DNA of 48,500 nucleotides, taken from positions 1 to 48,500 of the forward strand of contig JAUNBF010000027.1 of the NCBI GenBank assembly GCA_030527185.1, read 5' to 3'. The number at the start of each line of letters is the position of its first letter. Position 1 is the stretch's first letter. The notes below the pieces were generated by a model, which saw only the letters and a program-made list of their open reading frames with translations, did no database searches and had not been told where the DNA came from. Origin of the DNA: Planctomycetia bacterium (GTDB lineage: Bacteria; Planctomycetota; Planctomycetia; Pirellulales; Thermoguttaceae). A program made the translations under genes and the position numbers. Positions 26,573 through 34,657 of this stretch are shown here, one piece after another.

Positions 26573-28822
26573 CTAGCTTTTCCCGTTCGCCGCCATATAA
26601 CAACAAAAAGTATGCGAGGCTATTTTAACCGTCGTGGAAACATCGGCAAGCGGACCATCCAGTTCAGGATAAATATCCCGTGGTGAGGGGTGGCTTGTAT
26701 CGACGAACAATCGCCAGGAAAGGTGGCGGACATTTTCCGGGAAAGTGAACTCAACCGGTCTTCCCTCATTGTTAAAAATGAAAAGAAGATGGTTGCTTTT
26801 TCGAGTCTCTCTTTCGTCGGCCTGCAAGGGAGGATAGTGTGGTTCAGGAAGTAAACCCTCCGAATGTTCCGCCTGGCGACGTGCCGAAGTCTCTCCTTGC
26901 GGCATGGCACAAAGCAGGCAAACCAAAACCGACGTCGAAGAATCACTCCAATCAAACGCTCTTCCGTCCTGCCGAAACCAGGTGACATCGGGAAATTCAC
27001 AGTTTTCCGACATTTTCCGCCCAGTGAGGAAATTCCGGTGACGCAGCGTCGGTTCCGCGCGTCGAAAATCAATCAGCGACTTGCAAAAACGCCGTAATTC
27101 CCTATTTTTCTTCACCAGACTCCAATCCAGCCACGAAATCGGATTGTTCTGACAATAAGCGTTGTTATTTCCCTTCTGCGTTCGACGGCATTCATCCCCC
27201 ATCAGAATCATGGGAACACCCTGGCTGAACATCAGCGTTGCGTACATGTTTTTGATCTGTCGCAGACGAAGTGCCTCGATTTTTCGGTCTCGCGTCGCTC
27301 CTTCCCAACCATAATTGTAGGAGAAATTGCTGTTGTCGCCATCCCGATTATGTTCGCCATTGGCTTCGTTATGCTTGCCATTGTAGGAGACAAGGTCGTT
27401 GAGTGTGAAGCCGTCGTGGGAGGTGATGAAATTGATACTGTGGTAAGGTGCCCGCCCGCCCGGTTTGTACAAATCGCTCGAACCGGCAATGCGGGTTGCC
27501 AGCAAATTCGTCATGAAAGAGTCGCCACGCCAGTATCGCCGCACGTCGTCCCGATACCGGCCATTCCACTCCGCCCAGCGAAGGGAACTGAAATTTCCGA
27601 CCTGATACGCTCCGGCAGCGTCCCACGCTTCCGCGATAATTTTCGTATCTGCCAAAAGTGGGTCTTCCGCAATCGTCTCCACAATCGGAGGATTGATCAT
27701 CATGCTCCCATCGCGATCCCGACTGAGAATCGACGCCAGATCAAACCGGAATCCATCGATATGATAGTTGTGTACCCAATACCGCAGGCAATTGAAAATC
27801 ATTTCCCGAACGATCGGATGATTTCCATTGACCGTATTTCCACATCCGGTATAGTTTTTGTAATACCGCATGTCGCTTTCCAACATGTAGTAGACCGGAT
27901 TTTCCAGCCCTTTGAACGACAGCGTCGGTCCCAGTTCGTTCCCTTCTGCCGTATGGTTGAAAACCACGTCCAGAATCACTTCAATCCCGGCCTGATGCAA
28001 CGCCAGAACCATTTCCTTGAACTCCTGCACCTGCATTCCCGGCGTCTGATTCCACGCATAACCATGGTGCGGCGCAAAAAATCCGACCGTGCTATACCCC
28101 CAGTAATTCGGCAAAATATGGCTTCCCGGCGGCGCGTAAGGGTCTTTTTCCAAAAACTCATGCACGGGCATCAACTCCACGGCGGAAACTCCCAATGACT
28201 TCAAATACGGAATCTTTTCGATGATTCCCTTATACGTGCCAGGGTAATTACAGCCACTGGAAGGAGATTGCGTCAGGCCGCGAACGTGGATTTCGTAAAT
28301 GACCGAATCGGCCAGAGGATACCGCAAATGCCGATCTCCCTGCCAGTCAAAATTGTCGCTCACCACCACGCACTTCGGAGGTACCAGAACTTTATCCGCC
28401 GTGAAAAGATACTTCCCGGAAAGTGCCTTGGCATACGGATCGAGCAACCTTGCCCGACCGTCAAATCGCAGCCCTCGCGACGGGTCAAACGGCCCTTCCA
28501 CCTGATAATGGTACAGTGCCCCAGGTTTCAGGTACGGTACAAAAAGACTCCAAATATCTCCCCAACGATTCGTTTCCGCGTAGAGCTGAATCGTTTCCGT
28601 CGGCTCCACATCCTCCACGTCCCGATACAATAAAAGACGAACCGAGGTGGCACTGCGACTGAAAAGCTGAAACTGAACCCCTTTTTCGTCGGGAATCGCG
28701 CCGAAAGGCAAGCGGTAATCAAAAAAAGGGAGGGAGTTCCGCGTCTCCGAAAGAAACAACGCGGAAGGAATGATTTTGGGGGTAATCTCTTCCCAACAAT
28801 TCTTTTCCGATTTCCGATTCAT
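26573..28822 (-). CDS. glgX: glycogen debranching enzyme (isoamylase type)
   Basis: A 749-residue cytoplasmic enzyme that hydrolyses alpha-1,6 branches in glycogen. The N-terminal CBM48 region (FGAIPDEKGVQFQLFSRSAT and YHYQVEGPFDPSRGLRFD) leads into the GH13 barrel. Catalytic parts are GFRFDLASIL (nucleophile Asp near residue 361), KIIAEAWD (Glu near 398) and NFITSHDGFTLND (third Asp near 470). The isoamylase-type insert around MGDECRRTQKGNNNAYCQNN is also present. The length is slightly above typical GlgX (about 700) because of a short insert near residue 650-670. A CAGGAG site precedes ATG 28822. No other glycogen gene is in the window. Confidence 0.93.
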   Translation of the reverse strand: MNRKSEKNCWEEITPKIIPSALFLSETRNSLPFFDYRLPFGAIPDEKGVQFQLFSRSATSVRLLLYRDVEDVEPTETIQLYAETNRWGDIWSLFVPYLKPGALYHYQVEGPFDPSRGLRFDGRARLLDPYAKALSGKYLFTADKVLVPPKCVVVSDNFDWQGDRHLRYPLADSVIYEIHVRGLTQSPSSGCNYPGTYKGIIEKIPYLKSLGVSAVELMPVHEFLEKDPYAPPGSHILPNYWGYSTVGFFAPHHGYAWNQTPGMQVQEFKEMVLALHQAGIEVILDVVFNHTAEGNELGPTLSFKGLENPVYYMLESDMRYYKNYTGCGNTVNGNHPIVREMIFNCLRYWVHNYHIDGFRFDLASILSRDRDGSMMINPPIVETIAEDPLLADTKIIAEAWDAAGAYQVGNFSSLRWAEWNGRYRDDVRRYWRGDSFMTNLLATRIAGSSDLYKPGGRAPYHSINFITSHDGFTLNDLVSYNGKHNEANGEHNRDGDNSNFSYNYGWEGATRDRKIEALRLRQIKNMYATLMFSQGVPMILMGDECRRTQKGNNNAYCQNNPISWLDWSLVKKNRELRRFCKSLIDFRRAEPTLRHRNFLTGRKMSENCEFPDVTWFRQDGRAFDWSDSSTSVLVCLLCAMPQGETSARRQAEHSEGLLPEPHYPPLQADERETRKSNHLLFIFNNEGRPVEFTFPENVRHLSWRLFVDTSHPSPRDIYPELDGPLADVSTTVKIASHTFCCYMAANGKS

Positions 28823-28893
28823 TTTTACTCCTGAGGAAAACCCTCTTCTCCACCATCCTCCTTTTCAGCCCTGAAAAGAAGACTTGACAACAT

Positions 28894-28943
28894 AAAAACA
28901 CTGATGATTCAACCCCTCTCAATCCGAGTTGCCTCATCAGTGT
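28894..28943 (-). terminator. terminator of the cytochrome c'-like gene
   Basis: On the minus strand ACACTGATGA, a loop of 26 bases, TCATCAGTGT and a T-run. It lies about 80 bases after the stop codon. Confidence 0.75.
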
Positions 28944-29019
28944 TCCTGTTTTTGCCAATCCGTGATTGGAAAACGTCCTGAAAATCAGGCGAATATCCTA
29001 TTTTTACATCCACCGAAAC

Positions 29020-30066
29020 CTATTTTGTGGCCGTTTGATGGAAAATCGCGTGGCATTCGTCGCAACTTTTGGTCAATTTATCATAAGCCTTCTGGGAAGC
29101 TTTCTTGTCCTTCGCGGTCAGGGCATTCGCCAACGCGCCAGCGTCATCCCGACTTTCCAGACAAAACGCAATCCATTCCGTTCCTTTCGTCGCGTCACAG
29201 GTTTCTCCCACATTCGCGGTACTCACCTGGAAAATCGCCGCCAGGGCAACCGCATAGCCCGCCATTTCGTCTGTTTTGCGGAAACGACGGATTCCCGACT
29301 TGATTTTGCCGTCCAACAGAGGAACTTCTTTCATCAACTGAGCCAGATTCGCCACCGGAACATCCCACGCAAGATTCTTGCCATCCGTCGATTTCAACGA
29401 CGCTTTCAGAGCCTCAAAATTCGCTTTGGTCGTCGCGTAATCCGCATCGCCAGCCAACGTCTGAGCGGCAGCAATGATATTGGACGCGGCAACCTTGTAC
29501 GGATTGGGCTGGTCATGCAGACCCAACACCAGAGCCAACGCCGCTACGGTATTCGCGTCACGGGCGATACGTCCTTTGGTATCCTCAAAATCCTCATCCG
29601 ATTCGAGCGTCTTTTCCAGATTCTCGACAAACGCCTCCAACTGTTCGCCCAACATTTCTACCGGAGCATAGGCGGTCGGATTGGTATCGGCGGGATTCGT
29701 ACCGGCGGTCGCTTCCGATGTCACTTCCGGGGCATTCAATTCCAAGGTGGCGGGCAAATCATCCGCTTTTTCCTCTTCTTTCACTTCCTCGGAACCGGGC
29801 ACATCTTCCAGCGTCGCCGCATCCAACGACTCCACCGCGGGAGCTTCTTCGGCGGCATCCTGAATTTCCACGCTTTCCGGCAAAGTACCTTCCGCAGCGG
29901 GGGCAGCTTCTTCCGGGGTCGTCGCGGCCTCTTCGGTCGCGGGAGCCGTCTGGGCAGCCGGTTCTTTATCCACCGGGCAACATCCATCTTTACAGGGTTC
30001 GCAGCCAAGAATCATCGCCAGCAGGGAAAGGGACACTGCCAGGGAAAAAATACGTGTTTGTTTCAT
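29020..30066 (-). CDS. cytochrome c'-like lipoprotein
   Basis: A 348-residue protein with a lipoprotein signal (SLLAMILGC, lipidated Cys22) followed by a Cys-rich CEPCKDGCCP patch. A long acidic Ala/Glu/Pro linker spans about residues 35-125. The C-terminal 210 residues are alpha-helical and end in CDECH (Cys335, Cys338, His339) ten residues before the end. A single CxxCH near the C-terminus of a helical domain is the mark of class II cytochromes (c'). The acidic linker would hold the domain away from the membrane. An electron-carrier or gas-binding role is inferred. The start follows GGAGAG, and the gene has its own promoter and terminator. Confidence 0.7.
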   Translation of the reverse strand: MKQTRIFSLAVSLSLLAMILGCEPCKDGCCPVDKEPAAQTAPATEEAATTPEEAAPAAEGTLPESVEIQDAAEEAPAVESLDAATLEDVPGSEEVKEEEKADDLPATLELNAPEVTSEATAGTNPADTNPTAYAPVEMLGEQLEAFVENLEKTLESDEDFEDTKGRIARDANTVAALALVLGLHDQPNPYKVAASNIIAAAQTLAGDADYATTKANFEALKASLKSTDGKNLAWDVPVANLAQLMKEVPLLDGKIKSGIRRFRKTDEMAGYAVALAAIFQVSTANVGETCDATKGTEWIAFCLESRDDAGALANALTAKDKKASQKAYDKLTKSCDECHAIFHQTATK

Positions 30067-30080
30067 AGGGTCACTCTCCG

Positions 30081-30109
30081 ATACAATGGGGGGTTTTCAA
30101 AAATGACAA
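30081..30109 (-). promoter_or_regulatory. promoter of the cytochrome c'-like gene
   Basis: On the minus strand TTGTCA (30104-30109), 17 bases, TTGTAT (30081-30086). Confidence 0.45.
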
Positions 30110-30238
30110 CAAAATAACCATTTCATTTTATCGCCTTGCCTGAATTTTCAGACAAAACGATAACAGGTTTTCCATTTTACCCGAAATTTCCTTTTCTGAC
30201 AAGGGTGGTGAGGAATTTTTTTTACCAAAAGTACGTCA

Positions 30239-30267
30239 TTGACAACCCGTGGGAGATAGTTTACAAT
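30239..30267 (+). promoter_or_regulatory. promoter of the ceramidase-like gene
   Basis: TTGACA (30239-30244), 17 bases, TACAAT (30262-30267). Confidence 0.65.
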
Positions 30268-30327
30268 AAAATTTATCGTAAAAATCAGGAGACTCTACGC
30301 TAAAATCATTTTGGAGAAGGATTTATC

Positions 30328-31797
30328 ATGAAAAAATATTGGGGAACTCTGGCCGTCGGGATATTGGCTTTCCTGCCTCAACTTTGCATGTCCGAACTGT
30401 ATGTCGGCTGCCGGACGGTTGATCTCACGCCCCCCCGAGCGGTTGCGTTGGATGGACAAATGGGGACTCGCATTTCGACGGAAGTTCTCACCCCCATGAC
30501 CGCCAATATCATTTCGTTGGAGAGTCGTGAAGGAGAAAAAATGCTCGATGCCTGCGTTTTTGTCTCGTTCGATCTGGTGGGAATTCGTCCTGAACTGGAC
30601 TCTGCCATTCGTGAAGAATTCGCAACGTTACTCCCTGAATACGACCCTCAACGCCTGATTCTCTGCGCGACCCATACGCATACCGCTCCGGTGGCAGACA
30701 AAAACAAGTACCACATCCCGGAATCTGCCGACTGCATGCACCCCGAAGAATATGTCTTGTGGGCAGCCCAAAAAACCGCCCCAGCCATTGTCGAGGCAAT
30801 TCGTTCCGCCGTACCCGCGCAGTATTCTTATGGAATGGATTTTGCGGTCGTGGCTCAGTGTCGTCGAGCCGTTTATGAAAACGGAACCGCGGTCATGTAC
30901 GGGAATACCAACCAGAAAACGTTCCGCGCCATCGAAGCCATGGAAGACCACGATGTCAATACGCTCTTTTTCTGGGATAAATCGGATAAATTACTCGCCA
31001 TGTTCGTCAACGTTTCCTGTCCGGCACAAGAAGTGGAAGGATTATCGCAGCTTCATGCCGACTTCTGGCACCCAACACGGCGGATGTTGAAAAAACGATT
31101 GGGGGAGGATGTCGTTGTCGCGGCAATTTGCGGTGCTGCCGGGGATGTCTCTCCGCACACGCTATACCGAAAAGAAGCGGAAGCTCGCATGGCCTGTCTG
31201 CGGAAAATGTCGCGTCTGGACGAAATCGGACGTCGCATTTCCAACGCGGTTTTCAACACCTACGATCTGGCCTTCCAGTCGAAGCGTTCCAACCCCGTAT
31301 TGAAGCATGAATATCGAGTTTTGGAAATTCCGCAACATCGGATTACGAAACCGGAATACGAGCAGTCCAAAGCGGAAGCGGAGGCCTTGCAAAAACAGTT
31401 GGCCAAGGACCCGAACAAAACCCGTCTTTTCACTTGGGCAAATACGATCGTCCAACGTTACGAAAAACAACAGAACGATCCCAACGCAACTTTTTCCGTC
31501 CCGATTCATGTGGTGCGACTGGGGGATACCGTGTTCGCCACCAATCCGTTTGAACTCTTCACCGCTTATGGTGTGCAGATGAAGGCGCGTTCCCGAGCCA
31601 CGCAAACCTTCGTCGTGCAACTTACCGACGGATGCGGCATTTGCGGAACCGCGTCGTCGGCAGGGTACCTCCCCACGGAAGACGCATACCGTGGCGGCGG
31701 CTACAGTGCTATCGTGAAAAGCATTACCGTGGGACCTGCCGGAGGACAGAAACTCGTCGAGGAATCGCTCCGAATCATGAATGGGATGTTTGAATAA
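30328..31797 (+). CDS. secreted neutral/alkaline ceramidase-like hydrolase
   Basis: A 489-residue protein with a signal peptide (KKYWGTLAVGILAFLPQLCMS). The mature start LYVGCRTVDLTPPRAVALDG is the usual beginning of planctomycete 'neutral/alkaline non-lysosomal ceramidase N-terminal' proteins. The zinc-binding motif is CATHTHTAP with His116 and His118. A second conserved block is VNVSCPAQEVEG, followed by ADFWHPTRRML and CGAAGDVSPH. True ceramidases are longer (over 600 residues) with a C-terminal immunoglobulin domain that is missing here. The substrate may therefore not be ceramide. AAGGA precedes ATG 30328. Monocistronic by spacing, 107 bases before purM. Confidence 0.8.
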   Translation: MKKYWGTLAVGILAFLPQLCMSELYVGCRTVDLTPPRAVALDGQMGTRISTEVLTPMTANIISLESREGEKMLDACVFVSFDLVGIRPELDSAIREEFATLLPEYDPQRLILCATHTHTAPVADKNKYHIPESADCMHPEEYVLWAAQKTAPAIVEAIRSAVPAQYSYGMDFAVVAQCRRAVYENGTAVMYGNTNQKTFRAIEAMEDHDVNTLFFWDKSDKLLAMFVNVSCPAQEVEGLSQLHADFWHPTRRMLKKRLGEDVVVAAICGAAGDVSPHTLYRKEAEARMACLRKMSRLDEIGRRISNAVFNTYDLAFQSKRSNPVLKHEYRVLEIPQHRITKPEYEQSKAEAEALQKQLAKDPNKTRLFTWANTIVQRYEKQQNDPNATFSVPIHVVRLGDTVFATNPFELFTAYGVQMKARSRATQTFVVQLTDGCGICGTASSAGYLPTEDAYRGGGYSAIVKSITVGPAGGQKLVEESLRIMNGMFE

Positions 31798-31824
31798 GTA
31801 TCCATGCTTTCCTCCCCTGCCCCG

Positions 31825-31852
31825 TTGCGGAAAATGGAAATGAGTGTAAAAT
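31825..31852 (+). promoter_or_regulatory. possible purM promoter
   Basis: TTGCGG (31825-31830), 16 bases, TAAAAT (31847-31852). The -35 match is moderate. Confidence 0.4.
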
Positions 31853-31904
31853 GGAAGAGAAAATTTTTATTTCTAAGGCCTTTTAACCTAAATTCCAAAC
31901 ATCC

Positions 31905-32981
31905 ATGTCCAAAGTTACTTACAAAGATTCCGGTGTCGATCTCGAATTGTATCGTCAGGCCATGTCACGGCTGCCCGCTCACATGAATCGGACGGAAACA
32001 CCTCGTGTGCGACGGTTGCCGGGAGGATTTGCGGGGCTGTTTCAGCTCGATTTTGAAAAAGGGTCGCCATTTCGACGAAATTATGAAGACCCGGTGCTGA
32101 TTTCCTGTACCGACGGCGTGGGAACGAAGCTGAAAATTGCGGTGATGATGGATCGCCACACGACCGTGGGAATCGACCTGGTGGCAATGAGTGTCAACGA
32201 CGCGATTTGTTGCGGTGCCGAGCCACTTTTCTTCCTGGATTATGTGGCCATGGGAAAAGACCAGCCCGTGCTGCTGGAACAGATTGTTTCCGGGATTTCC
32301 GACGGCTGCGTCCAGGCAGGATGTGCCCTTCTGGGTGGGGAAACGGCCATCATGCCGGATATGTACGCCCCGGAAGATTACGATTTGGGCGGGTTTTGCG
32401 TCGGTGTCGCGTCCCGGAAAGAGATTATTGACGGACAAACGGTGAAACCGGGGGATGTTGTTCTGGGAGTGGCCTCCAACGGACTGCATTCCAACGGATT
32501 CAGCCTCGTGCGGAAAGTCGTTTTCGAGATGGCTGGCCTGAATGTTGGCGATACCATTGAGAAGACTGGCACAGCGCTGGATGGACGGCTCGTGGGGGAT
32601 GTTTTGCTGGAGCCGACGAAAATTTACGTCCGACCGGTGCTGAACGTTCTCGAAACGTGTCGGACGGCGGTGCATGGCATTGCTCACATTACCGGTGGCG
32701 GGCTGTTTGAGAATCTGGAACGGGTTTTGCCGGAAGGGGTTCAGGTGCGGATTGCCCCGGAGAGTTGGGAAATTCCCCCGGTTTTCCAGTGGCTCCAGAA
32801 ACTCGGCGACATCCAGACCGAAGAAATGTTCCAGGTTTTCAACATGGGACTGGGACTGGTTTTGGTCGTCGAGCCGGAAAAAGTCGCAACGATTCAGACG
32901 ATTTTCCAGGAAAATGGCCTTTCGCATTGGACGATTGGAAAAGTTGTTGCGGGAAACCGTTCCGTCGTTTGGGATTCCTGA
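31905..32981 (+). CDS. purM: phosphoribosylformylglycinamidine cyclo-ligase (AIR synthetase)
   Basis: A 358-residue cytoplasmic enzyme of purine synthesis, closing the imidazole ring of FGAM with ATP to give AIR. It begins MSKVTYKDSGVDLELY as PurM proteins do. The ATP-binding region is LISCTDGVGTKLKIA, followed by GIDLVAMSVNDAICCGAEPLFFLDY and LLGGETAIMPDMY. The C-terminal half shows HITGGGLFENLERVLP and ends in the family's IGKVVAGN. The length is normal. No good Shine-Dalgarno is visible before ATG 31905. It is followed by a hairpin terminator shared with the converging gene. Confidence 0.96.
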   Translation: MSKVTYKDSGVDLELYRQAMSRLPAHMNRTETPRVRRLPGGFAGLFQLDFEKGSPFRRNYEDPVLISCTDGVGTKLKIAVMMDRHTTVGIDLVAMSVNDAICCGAEPLFFLDYVAMGKDQPVLLEQIVSGISDGCVQAGCALLGGETAIMPDMYAPEDYDLGGFCVGVASRKEIIDGQTVKPGDVVLGVASNGLHSNGFSLVRKVVFEMAGLNVGDTIEKTGTALDGRLVGDVLLEPTKIYVRPVLNVLETCRTAVHGIAHITGGGLFENLERVLPEGVQVRIAPESWEIPPVFQWLQKLGDIQTEEMFQVFNMGLGLVLVVEPEKVATIQTIFQENGLSHWTIGKVVAGNRSVVWDS

Positions 32982-33003
32982 CACTTTCACGCCGTCATTT
33001 TCT

Positions 33004-33045
33004 GAAAAAAACTCCCCTCCACGCGGCTTGTTGGAGAGGAGTTTT
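33004..33045. terminator. bidirectional terminator between purM and the DapA-like gene
   Basis: AACTCCCCTCCA pairs with TGGAGAGGAGTT with one mismatch, around a 10-base loop. An A-run precedes it and TTTT follows, so it can serve both converging genes. Confidence 0.7.
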
Positions 33046-33052
33046 CAGGATG

Positions 33053-34150
33053 TTACGCAAAATTCCCTTCACGCAGGTAAGGCTTGATCGCCTCGAAACG
33101 AGCATCGATTTCATCCCTCTCTTCCTGTGAGAGTTTCATCTCCGAATACGTCCATTTCTGCGACGAATCTTTCGGTGGATAGTGGCGGGAACCGAGATTC
33201 TTGAACACGCCGCGTTTCATCCAGACGTAAAGGTGGAAGCTGCGCATCTCATTGCCACCGATCGTATTTCGGAGGTTGATCATCAGGAGGAGCTTGCTGT
33301 AAGTATCCGCCGCGCCCACCCAGTCTTTCTTGTCGGCCAGATTCCAGAGACGTGCCAACAGATCGGCATAAGCGGCACGTTCGGTAATCACCCCTTCCGT
33401 TCCGATTCGAGTTTGGTGGAGCCAACCCCAACCGCCTGCGGCGCTGAAGACCCGCTTGATAGCAGGTTTGGCCGCCAATTCTTCACGCATTCGGGCGACG
33501 GTATTGCCAGCCTCTTCCTTCACGTAACCGAAATGAGGAAATTCCTTTCCCAGTTCAATGAGAAGCGGGACGGAGGGGGCGGGCCCTTTGTACGTCGTTC
33601 CCCCCGTGGTCTGGATAATGACCGGGCATTCCACCTCTTTCGCCAGGGCTTTCCAGTATTGTCGCATATCGTCTTCGGTTTTGCCATCATCCGGGGGACG
33701 GGAAATGATCGCGGGAGGAGCCAGTTTGGCGGCATGGCGGGCATAAACCAGCATTTCTTCCGTATCTTTCCCCTGCACGCCCAGGCACAAGGCCGACTTG
33801 CGTCCTTTCAGGGCATCGGTGAGGACTTCCATCCCCTGGAGTTTTTCGTCCATCGTGAGCAAGTCCACACTGTCGCCCGACTGCGGCCAGATCATTCCCG
33901 GAGAGCCGCACCAATCGACGAACTGAGCCGCTTTGCCCAGGACTTCGTAATCGACTTCGCCCGAATCGGTGTAGGGGGTGGAGAGAATCGGGAACGGTCC
34001 GCGCACTCGCGGATCTCCGATAATTTCCGAGGAGGCAACTTCTTCCGCCATTCCCGAATGGGGGAGGAAATTTCCGGCGGCGATTCCCGCGGCCCCGACC
34101 ATCATCGTTTTGAACGCGTCACGTCTCGATAAACCGGCAGGTTTTTTCAT
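33053..34150 (-). CDS. exported dihydrodipicolinate synthase-family (DapA/NanA-like) protein
   Basis: A 365-residue protein with a twin-arginine-like signal (LSRRDAFKTMMVGAAGIAAG), so it is probably exported folded through Tat. The rest is a class I aldolase barrel of the DapA/NAL superfamily: GPFPILSTPYTDSGEVDYE near residue 50, and the Schiff-base lysine near residue 211 in YVKEEAG. The Tyr of the usual Y-N-x-P motif is not in its normal context (IIQTTGGTTYKGPAPS). A standard lysine-biosynthesis role is therefore unlikely, as is the export. The frame extends 60 codons further upstream, but ATG 34150 has AAAGGA before it and begins at the signal. The reaction is unknown; a sugar-acid or sialic acid aldolase or dehydratase is possible. 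Confidence 0.8.
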   Translation of the reverse strand: MKKPAGLSRRDAFKTMMVGAAGIAAGNFLPHSGMAEEVASSEIIGDPRVRGPFPILSTPYTDSGEVDYEVLGKAAQFVDWCGSPGMIWPQSGDSVDLLTMDEKLQGMEVLTDALKGRKSALCLGVQGKDTEEMLVYARHAAKLAPPAIISRPPDDGKTEDDMRQYWKALAKEVECPVIIQTTGGTTYKGPAPSVPLLIELGKEFPHFGYVKEEAGNTVARMREELAAKPAIKRVFSAAGGWGWLHQTRIGTEGVITERAAYADLLARLWNLADKKDWVGAADTYSKLLLMINLRNTIGGNEMRSFHLYVWMKRGVFKNLGSRHYPPKDSSQKWTYSEMKLSQEERDEIDARFEAIKPYLREGNFA

Positions 34151-34398
34151 ACTGGCATCCTTTCTGGACTTGGAGAAAAGGCTCCAAATCACGTTCTGTT
34201 CTGATTGTGAAAAATCGTATCCAAACAGGCCAATGTCTGCGAAAGATTTTTCGCGTCGGCCTTTCCTGATCGTTCCATTGTTTCCCATTTCCCTCACTCT
34301 GTCAAGGTCAGGAACGCCGGAACCCTCCAAATTTCCCTAAAATTTCCCCGTACCAGGTAAATATTTTTAAAATTTTTCAAAAATTTCTGAAAAACTAC
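34151..34398. other. divergent intergenic region
   Basis: It holds the minus-strand promoter of the DapA-like gene. AT-rich toward 34340-34395. No other gene is seen. Confidence 0.4.
34277..34305 (-). promoter_or_regulatory. promoter of the DapA-like gene
   Basis: On the minus strand TTGACA (34300-34305), 17 bases, AACAAT (34277-34282). The leader is about 120 bases. Confidence 0.45.
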
Positions 34399-34427
34399 TT
34401 GACTTTCCTTTTGCTCCTGGTTAAAAT
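34399..34427 (+). promoter_or_regulatory. promoter of the second PEP-CTERM operon
   Basis: TTGACT (34399-34404), 17 bases, TAAAAT (34422-34427). Transcription should begin near 34434, giving a leader of about 225 bases that contains the G11 tract. Confidence 0.6.
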
Positions 34428-34526
34428 GAGGGTTGTTGGTAATCTACTTCATTCATTTCATTTGAAATTTACCTGAATTCGATGTTTTCATCCATGTTTA
34501 CATACCGCCACCGTGATAATTTAGTC

Positions 34527-34537
34527 GGGGGGGGGGG
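34527..34537 (+). repeat. G11 homopolymer in the leader of the second PEP-CTERM operon
   Basis: Eleven G follow TTTAGTC. A short frame from ATG 34482 crosses the tract and stops at 34551. With 9 or 12 G it would instead run, uninterrupted, into the PEP-CTERM protein frame. That ATG lacks a Shine-Dalgarno, so the effect could also be on leader RNA structure. Confidence 0.7.
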
Positions 34538-34657
34538 AATAGGCAAATTTTAGAGGGTCTTCACCTTGTAAAAGCCGAATCTCTATTTTTTTCTTTTTTT
34601 TATTTGCTTTCTGACCAAAAGATTTTCATTTCAAATATCCTCACAAGGAGAGATGCC

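Noticed and set aside
34482..34553. Short frame from ATG 34482 through the G11 tract as a real upstream gene
   Set aside because: No Shine-Dalgarno. It is kept only as part of the phase arithmetic finding, not as a feature.
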